From Chinchilla lanigera (Eukaryota > Chordata > Mammalia > Rodentia > Chinchillidae), in NCBI RefSeq assembly GCF_000276665.1, contig NW_004955402.1, positions 3,258,005 to 3,322,004 on the forward strand: DNA of 64,000 nucleotides. The letters are read 5' to 3'. The notes below the pieces were generated by a model. It saw only the letters and a list, made by a program, of their open reading frames with translations. It ran no database searches and had not been told where the DNA came from. A program made the position numbers and the translations under genes. Of this stretch, positions 57,186 through 64,000 are shown in pieces. Within the stretch, counting starts at the first letter, position 1; every line of letters starts with the position of its first letter.

Positions 57186-59544
57186 AATTAAAAGCAAATA
57201 ATGATACCAATGCCAAGAAAAATAAAAAAAGAAGAATTGAGGGAGAAAGTGTTGGTGCTCACAGCCACGCCAGCCACAGACTTGCAGTGTTTCTGTCCAC
57301 AGCTGCCTTGCACTGTCTTTCCCTGAGTTGTAGAAAGCTGAGTTTTAGCACAGTCAGTTTCAAAAATGAAATCCAGCAACAAAGAGAACCCCCTCCAGAG
57401 GCCGTGGCTGCCCACCACGATCGCAGTGATGAGCGTCTGCATGCTCCTCCTCCAAGGGTTGTGTTAGGACTGTGAAATATGGTCTGTTCTGGGCTCCCTG
57501 CCTGCCCATGCAGCCTTCTACCCCTCACCCAGAGCCTGTGAAATCCAGGCTCTGCCCAGCTCTAAGCATGAAGTAATAGACTGGACTTCTTCAGCTCCCT
57601 GGTTTGCTAAGCCATAAATCTTGAGTGTTACAATTGGATTAATGTCTGCTCATTCAGATGTGATGAAGTTAATATCAGGCCATCGATACATGAGCTGCCA
57701 GACTGAAAACAACAAAGAGAGGAGACAGGAAGAGCATCCTGAAAAAGCAACGGATCTGGTGTGAAGGGGATTCTGCAATTTGCAGAAATATTACCATTTC
57801 ATCAAAGGTCAGCGTGAGAGACCGGTAGAAAAATCAATAGATTTGAGAGTTGAGGAGAAGAGACTCAATACATAAATTCACGATATGACCTCTGTGCTGA
57901 AGGAATGAGGTAAAAATCTGTGTAATACTATCTCTTGGGAAGAAAACTGGTTGTCATAAATTGGACCATTCATATAGGTTCAGAGGTTCTTGCTGTGAAT
58001 AGATTTTTAAAGAATTATCTCAGTGTAAAAGTGCGAAGAAAGAGCAAGGAGAGATTTAAAAACTGCACCAAGCTCTTAGTCATATCAACCTAGTTTGCTG
58101 GCTTCTTAGCATGAGGTGCTCACGTTTTCTAAGTGGGGTGCTCCATGACATGCTCCGCCTGTGCTCGGCGGGGTCTGTATTATCTCCTGTTGGTAACACT
58201 GGACTCTGAGGCCGTTAGTTACACAGCACTTGTGGCATCCATTAGAAAAGAGATTCTAGCTTTCTAATCTGAACAGCATAGTCAGAATGTACTACTCTAA
58301 TCTGATATACATAATCTTGACTGAATGTTGGATTAAAAATATTCATTTTTTTCTGCTGCCTGCACCACCAGCAGTGATGCAAACACTGCCGACTTGGGAG
58401 TCTAACGGCAGCCCACCTGCACTGCTAAAAGCGGCATGGTCTGGTGAATGGGTACTGGGCACACCCTTCTCCATGAGGGGCAGATCCTCAGTCCCGCAAA
58501 TGATTCTGTCTGCCGCTCTGCAGCACTCTGCTAACGCATGAGCTCGGTAACGCCCCATGGAGGGTGCAGCTGAAGGCGCCTCTGCAGTTGAGTGCCACCC
58601 AAACGAATTCTGTACAGAAGGGCTCAAATGGTATTTTTCTTCAAAATATAAGCTTACTCAGAGAGAAGTGTGGAGAGAATCAACTAAGGGAAGCCTGCTG
58701 AGGGGTCTTGTGTAGATTTTGGGGGTTTCAATCTCTGCCTTTGCTAGATGTTTAGGTGCACCAATCTAGAGGTCCTTGGTTCTTGAAATGTCAAACAGGA
58801 TTTAACTTTATGTCACACTCTCTAGGAAAACATGGGTTGCTAAGGTTACTGGAAGATCAGAAGCTCAGGAGTATTTTGGATGTTTGACAATTGTAATTGT
58901 GACAAATGTAAATAAATTGCATTTATTTAAAAAAGGCTAATTCCAAATTATGATCAACTGTATTAAACCACTACGATGCCTGCATTAGAAGATGTTTAAA
59001 GCCATGAGAAGGAATTCAAAGGTCTAACAAAGTGCTCCTCCAGAGGCGTTCGTGTTCCGTCTGGCAGCGGCAGGGTTCAGAGGTGTCCTGGGTTGGACTC
59101 AGAGGTCCTTATCCCATCCCTGATGTGAGGCCCTGGGCCAGGCACGTGCTCTGTGAAGATCCTGTCAGCTCCTGTGCAGAGCCTGCCTTGCTCACATTTA
59201 CAGACACCTGACAGAAGACTGCATCTGACTAGCAAAGCAGCCTTGAAAGAAGCCATTACTGATCTCATGCCACAGAGGAGGGAAGGCACTTAAGGTCGAC
59301 CAGGTCATCTGGAGCTGGATGCAGAGTCCCTGATGGCGACATGAGATCCTGGGCTCTGGGCGTTGGTGTAGCAGTGGACACTGGGCAGAACAAGATGCCA
59401 CAGTGTCTCCACTACCGCCACATCTATCGTTTTTCTATCCACTGCCTCCATGTCCAACGCTACCACAGGGAATAGCCAAATGCAGCTACTTACATGGATA
59501 TTAAAATGTAAGACTGAATTCTTCATTTGCATTAACTATATTTC

Positions 59545-59890
59545 AGGTACAGTCATCCCTCATCTTTGGAAGATTGGTGCTAGGACCCCCTGAAGATACG
59601 AAAATCTACAGATGCTCAAGTCTTTTATATACACAGGGGTAGTGCTTGCATAAGATCAATGCACACCCTTCTGTATACTTTAAATCCGCTCTGGGTGATT
59701 TATAACCCCTTATACCATGTAAATGCTTTGCAAATGGCTGTTGAACTGTATTGATTACGGAACAATGACAAGAGAAGAAGTCTATACGTGCTCACTATGG
59801 ATGTATTCTCCCCTCTAGCATCTTCTATCTCTGGTTGCTTGAACTGCAGATATGGGACCTGCAGATACAAAGGTGTGGGTACTATGAGTG
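59545..59890 (+). mobile_element. Tigger/MER2-like DNA transposon relic
   Basis: The left end 'acagtcatccctcatctttg', then 'gctaggaccccctgaagata' and 'ctacagatgctcaagtcttt', and the right end 'gacctgcagatacaaaggtg' resemble this non-autonomous DNA transposon family. No coding capacity. The family label is from memory of the consensus. Confidence 0.6.
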
Positions 59891-60239
59891 AACACAGTAC
59901 CCACACGTGACTGGTGGCTACCATACTGGACAGAGCAGCTCCAGAACACTTCTGCCACTGCAGAAAGTGCTAATGGACAGTGCTGCTCTATGTGTTGAAA
60001 TCCTGCTTCCTGGTTGCCATGGCCTTTTCTACCCTGACACTTGTCAGCCCAACTTGGCCTCCATCCATTAGTGCTCTCCTCTTCCATGCTGTTCTGGACA
60101 CCTCTAATCTCCCAGCCTACATTTTCCTGGTTTCCTTGATTCGCCTGCTCTGGAATTCTTGTTGTACATCACTCTCTGCTAAGCCCTGACCTTTGGTGGG
60201 TTACAACCTTTGGATTTCCCTGCTCCCGTCTCTGGGATA

Positions 60240-60600
60240 CAAGGCTGCTATCATGTAGATCTGGAATGTCCCTCAAAGGCCCATGAGTTCAAGCCTTGGT
60301 CCCCAGGTTGCTGCTGCTGGGAACTGATGGGGTCTTAGGTACTGGGGCTGTGCATTGAAAGGGGATATTGGGATTCCATCCTCCCTTTCCTTTGTCTTTT
60401 TGCTTTCCCTCCATAAAGTGAACAGCTTCCTCTGTCACCCACTCCTGCCGTGATGTACTGTGGGGCCACAGGTCCTAGTCAGTGAGGCCAACTGACCATG
60501 CACTGCAACTTCCAGAACTGTCAGCCCAAACAAACCTTTGTTCCTTATAAGTTGAGAATCTCACACATTTGGTTGCAGTAACAGAAAGCTGACAAACACA
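60240..60600 (+). mobile_element. MaLR-type LTR, plus strand
   Basis: 'atctggaatgtccctcaaag', 'gcccatgagttcaagccttg', 'ctgggaactgatggggtctt', 'gcccaaacaaacctttgttc' and 'gcagtaacagaaagctgaca' give a nearly complete MST/MLT-like LTR with its typical 3' end. Confidence 0.78.
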
Positions 60601-60904
60601 AATATATTGCTAGAAATGATACAATCACGTGGAAGAACACAGGCTTTTGTACCTTGACAGAGAACATCATGGGTGCTGTGTAACATTCCTTCAATTCATC
60701 TCACAACAGTGACTCCCTAAGTCCTGGGCTCTCTTGGGATTCTTATTCTTTACAGATGACCTAATTCACAGGCAGTAGAGAAAATTATAGGAAAACCCCT
60801 GACACGAGCTTCCTCAACATCGTCTCTAGTTTTCTTTTGGGCTCCTTTAGCCAAAAGACCCACCTGCAATGCCCACATGGGAGCAGCATTTCCAGCTTCC
60901 TCAT

Positions 60905-61225
60905 CTGTTATGGTTTAGGCCACAAATGACCCTATTAAACTCTCATGTGCTCAGAGAGTTTCCAAAAGCTCTGGACTTTTGGAAAGTGACTGGATCATGG
61001 GCACCATAGCATCTCTCTCGTGAACTCCTCCCTTTTGTCTCTCTGCTTCTGGAACACCACGATGTGAGCAGCCTTCCCCTGTGCTGGCCTTTTCACTGTG
61101 GTGTGCTGGAGCTAGGCGACCACAGAGTGAACCCACTGAAACTGAAAGCCAAGACAAACCTCTCCTCCTCCAATTTGTGGGTGCAAGGCGCTTTGTCCAG
61201 AGATGAGGAAGTGACAAAGAAGTCT
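60905..61225 (+). mobile_element. MaLR-type LTR, plus strand, second copy
   Basis: 'tctgttatggtttaggccac', 'gaaagtgactggatcatggg', 'ctctcgtgaactcctccctt' and 'gagtgaacccactgaaactg' followed by 'aagccaagacaaacctctcc'. It is in direct orientation to the copy at 60240-60600 but a different version. Confidence 0.7.
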
Positions 61226-61803
61226 TTGCTCATGTTGTCTTGTCATTTAGAGAGTCTCAATTCTGCCACAAAGCTGTTTTGGGTCATCCCACCCGACAGC
61301 AACCCCCTTTGTCTTCCAAATTCTTCTATATTGTAGATGCATTTCTTGTAGAAATGACCAGGTTTGCAGCTACCTAGTTATACACAGGTCACCTCGCATC
61401 TTCCCCCTAAACACCACTGTGAGAAGGGGCGGCTAGCTGGATCTAACTGGGCACCCAGCAGCAATTACCCTTCTTTCTACAGAGAACAGTCAGTACGTAT
61501 TTATTGAACGGATGTGTATATACCTGTATTTACAAACATCAGACTCATTCCCAAGGTAGACAGATTGAATTCGATAATGAATTGACAAGCACATTCCTTG
61601 TAATGATCTCAGCGTGAAGTCCTAGCTAAATGGTTGCAGCAAGAGAACATCTGATGGGAAAATGAGGGCATGAATGCCCATGGCCAGAGCTGCAAGAAAT
61701 TGCAAGTGCAGTATCCTCCTGAGGGAGGCTGGAGCGGGCACACAGCGACAGAGGATGGAAAGTAAGCAACCCAAGAAAGATATCAAAGCTGAAATAAACT
61801 TAC

Positions 61804-61840
61804 CTTGCGTAGCAATATAATGATTGGGTCGATGATAGCC
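61804..61840 (-). CDS. PTPRM: PTPRM exon, 37 nt: D1 segment GYHRPNHYIATQ
   Basis: This micro-exon has 12 full codons plus the first base of a Gly codon completed in the next exon (residues 961-972 and part of 973). The peptide GYHRPNHYIATQ follows the substrate-loop region of D1 and ends in the conserved Y-I-A-T-Q of classical phosphatases. It is preceded by a pyrimidine-rich tract ending in AG and followed by the donor gtaagt. A 37-nt exon followed by a 98-nt exon is the arrangement I recall for R2B phosphatase genes. The preceding exon, carrying the NSDYINGNYID region, was sought between 61842 and 64000 and not seen, so it lies to the right of the window. Confidence 0.93.
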
Positions 61841-64000
61841 CTAAAAATAAACGAGAAAGAATACTTGATAAATTTAAAATCAATAAGTAGCACAGAGGTC
61901 ACACGCCAAGTCTGCGGAAATGAATGCACACACAAACACCAACAGTCGCATCACTTGAAGGTTCATTGCCGGACCGGAGGCCATCGAGTTTCTCTTAATA
62001 AGCAAAGGTACGTCAAGTGCAGCTGCTCTGATGTGCGCCAGAGGTGTGAGTAACTATCACATGTCGGCCATGAGATGCTGAACGAGCAGTAAACGCTAAC
62101 GACTTATGGATCTACTGAATAACACGACCACCACTCTATTAAGGTGCCAACAGGCTGGGAGGGGGCGATAGAATTTCATTTGTGTTTGGGATGTTATTGG
62201 CAACATGCCAGAGGCTTAACACATATTTTGTTACATCGGTATAGACAGTTACATCAATAGCAATACTCAGGACTATTCTTAAACACGGCTAATACTGTGA
62301 TAGGATGCTGTAGCAGAGGCTAGGAATTTAAAGAGGCAGGACTTCTGCAAACCTCTCCTTTTTATCACGACCATATAAAAAGCAGGAGGGATGTAATTTG
62401 GTACTGAAGAGAAATAGGCAGAAAGGAAATGATGATAAATATCTGGGAACAATGAAGCCAAGTCAGGGAACAGTGCACCTACTAACTCATTACACCATCG
62501 CGGACCTTAATACTGTCCATTCTGTCCCCTGAGCCTGTCCCAGATGCTGTGCCCCAAGCTAGCTGGAAAACAGAAAAAAGAAATTGAGGAGGAAACACAG
62601 ATTTCTCAGATAATTTAAATGTGTATCTGCTAGGTTATTTTCACTCTTAAAAACAAGAGAATAGCAATGAACCACAAAAGCAAACCTTCTTTTATACAAC
62701 GGAACTGCTGCAGGTTTCGAGTTATAGTATGCTGACCAATATTGCACAGGACTGTAGGTCATTAATTACGCATTTCCTGTTACCTTGTACATCCCCCAAG
62801 GGCAAGAGCTTTATCTGCCTTACTGGTTCTCTCTGTCCAGTACCTAAGAAGGTGCCTCACAGGCAGGAGGGACACATTTGAGAAACTGAAGTAGCTCACA
62901 GTCTCGGAAGGGCCCCCGGAGTCACTTCTCATCCGCATCTCCCTGACCTATTTGCCTGCAAGTACAACGGATCCCTTTACATCTTTTCTTCACTTGCTTT
63001 GGGACCTGACTCCCTGCTGGTTTTTCCCTCCCTCCCTGGCCACCCATCCTCAGTTTCCCTGGTTGGCTCTTTCCCTTCCCCATGAAAATGACAGTGGCAT
63101 GTCTCGTTCTTGGGTATTTTCCCCACCTACACTTACTCCCCTGTGATCTGATCCAGTCCCGTGACTCCAATACCATCTGGATCCTGAAGAATCCTATACT
63201 CTTGTTTCCAGTTTAGATCTTTTCCTTGAAACATTAACGTGTGTCAGTCACCATTTCCACTCAGATGTGTAATATATGTTTACAGTCTAACCCTGAACTC
63301 ATTTCCTTCCAGCCACACCCAAATCTGCTCCTCCTGTCATCTTGCGAGAAAACAGCACTTCCATCTCTTCCAGGCATCCTTGGCCCTCTCTTCCTTCCAC
63401 ATTCTGTAGCCAGTCTGCCAGCAAATCCCACTGGCGCAGCCCTCATGGCAGCTGAGGACTCCACCATTTCTCCTCCTCCTCTGCTGCATGAGCATGGCCA
63501 AGCCACCATGGTCTCTCTCAGGTTGTTTCCACAGCCATCCAGCAGGTCTCCCTGTTCACCAACCACAGTCTCTGCTGGGCAGCCAGAGACTGTTGCAGTC
63601 CCTGCAATGACTGACTGGTTCCATCCACAGGCTGCGACCTTACCTATGCCTTCCCTAACCCTTCTTCACAGCACTCCACCCACACTCACCGACTTGTTTG
63701 CCTTTAGATCCACCAGGCAAGCTCTAGGGAAAGGCCTGTGCTCAGGCTGACCCTCCCCATATCTGCCCAGCCCCTTCCCTCATCTTCTTTCCAGGCTCCA
63801 GCTGCTCTATGCTAGACTGTTGCTCACCCACACACCTGCCTTGCCAATGCCCCTACGACTTCAGCTTTCTCCACAGCACAGACAGCTCCTCATACATGGT
63901 AGGGAACCAATTTATTTTACTTTCTGTCCACTTCTGTCAGTTAGATCATCAGCTCCATTAGGTCAGGGGCTTTCTGTGTTTTAAATTTTGTTTTACATTT
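61841..64000 (-). other. PTPRM intron, partial, upstream of the 37-nt exon
   Basis: The visible 2.2 kb contain no exon that I can identify and no confident repeat. The plus-strand frame 63241-63750 has no recognisable domain and is rejected. Confidence 0.75.

Larger units (their letters stand above)
41342..61803 (-). other. PTPRM intron, 20.5 kb
   Basis: The largest complete intron here. It holds MaLR LTRs (44392-44780, 60240-60600 and 60905-61225), MIR-like pieces (45290-45440 and 55085-55185), SINEs (48885-49035, 52800-52890, 55812-55995 and 56855-56935), L1 3' pieces (52200-52620, 52985-53300 and 57000-57185), a Tigger/MER2-like element (59545-59890) and microsatellites. I see no gene, and nothing I can name in 41650-43090, 43140-44380, 46400-48880, 49040-52190, 53300-54940 and 57190-59540. 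Confidence 0.7.
2877..61840 (-). other. PTPRM: PTPRM gene, partial: eleven internal exons encoding most of D1 and D2
   Basis: The minus strand carries eleven exons whose translations join in frame into 475 codons of a tandem-domain receptor tyrosine phosphatase. Exon lengths from 5' to 3' are 37, 98, 117, 155, 136, 150, 174, 132, 126, 164 and 136 nt. Each is bounded by AG and GT, and split codons fit at three junctions (Gly, Ser and Leu). The protein matches PTPRM as I know it, rather than PTPRK, PTPRT or PTPRU, most clearly in the D2 signature exon ([20 protein letters not shown]). Counting back from a 1452-residue protein with 17 residues in the missing last exon makes the first residue 961. 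That places the D1 nucleophile at Cys1095 and the general acid at Asp1063, the published PTPmu positions. PTPRM is a homophilic adhesion receptor at cell contacts that dephosphorylates cadherin-catenin components (known biology). The 5' exons and last exon lie outside the window. Confidence 0.96.

Noticed and set aside
63241..63750. 169-codon plus-strand open frame at the right end
   Set aside because: Pro/Ser/Leu-rich, C/T-rich DNA with no family resemblance; an opposite-strand frame overlaps it.
61842..64000. The next upstream D1 exon (NSDYINGNYID region)
   Set aside because: No matching sequence seen; it must lie right of the window.

Overview
The window is vertebrate nuclear DNA, almost certainly from a placental mammal and probably a rodent. 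It carries short GT-AG-bounded exons in long introns, with interspersed LINE, SINE, MaLR-type LTR and DNA-transposon remnants. The SINEs combine a B1 (7SL-derived) half with an ID (tRNA-Ala-derived) half. This architecture belongs to non-murid rodents such as squirrel- or beaver-like lineages; the exact species is an inference I cannot settle.

The only gene I can support is PTPRM, the receptor-type protein tyrosine phosphatase mu (R2B family), on the minus strand. Eleven consecutive internal coding exons lie between 61840 and 2877, totalling 1425 nt or 475 codons. All reading phases match and every splice site is GT-AG. By arithmetic the block corresponds to residues 961-1435 of a 1452-residue PTPRM. 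It starts inside the first phosphatase domain (D1), includes the D1 WPD loop and HCSAGAGR signature, and runs through almost all of the second domain (D2). The terminal coding exon, expected to give about 17 residues and the stop, is off the left edge. The exons for the ectodomain, transmembrane segment, juxtamembrane region and start of D1 are off the right edge.

Layout, right to left in gene direction: a 37-nt exon at 61804-61840; a 20.5-kb intron; a 98-nt exon at 41244-41341; a 17.3-kb intron; then nine exons in the left 24 kb. D1 looks catalytically complete over the part present. D2 keeps its Cys and Arg but has lost the WPD aspartate and the KNRY tyrosine, as is normal for this family.

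The rest is intronic. It holds LINE-1 fragments (including one reverse-transcriptase piece at about 29620-30590), several MaLR-type LTRs, about 13 SINEs, two Tigger/MER2-like DNA transposon copies, one of them split by a SINE, two head-to-head mariner transposase relics, and simple repeats. I found no promoter, CpG island, functional RNA gene, CRISPR array or prokaryotic element, and nothing that I would call an undescribed system. The best leads are small structural ones: a poly-T tract bounded by a target-site duplication, the mariner pair, a perfect 44-bp tandem duplication, the nested SINE, and an unassigned 163-codon open frame.
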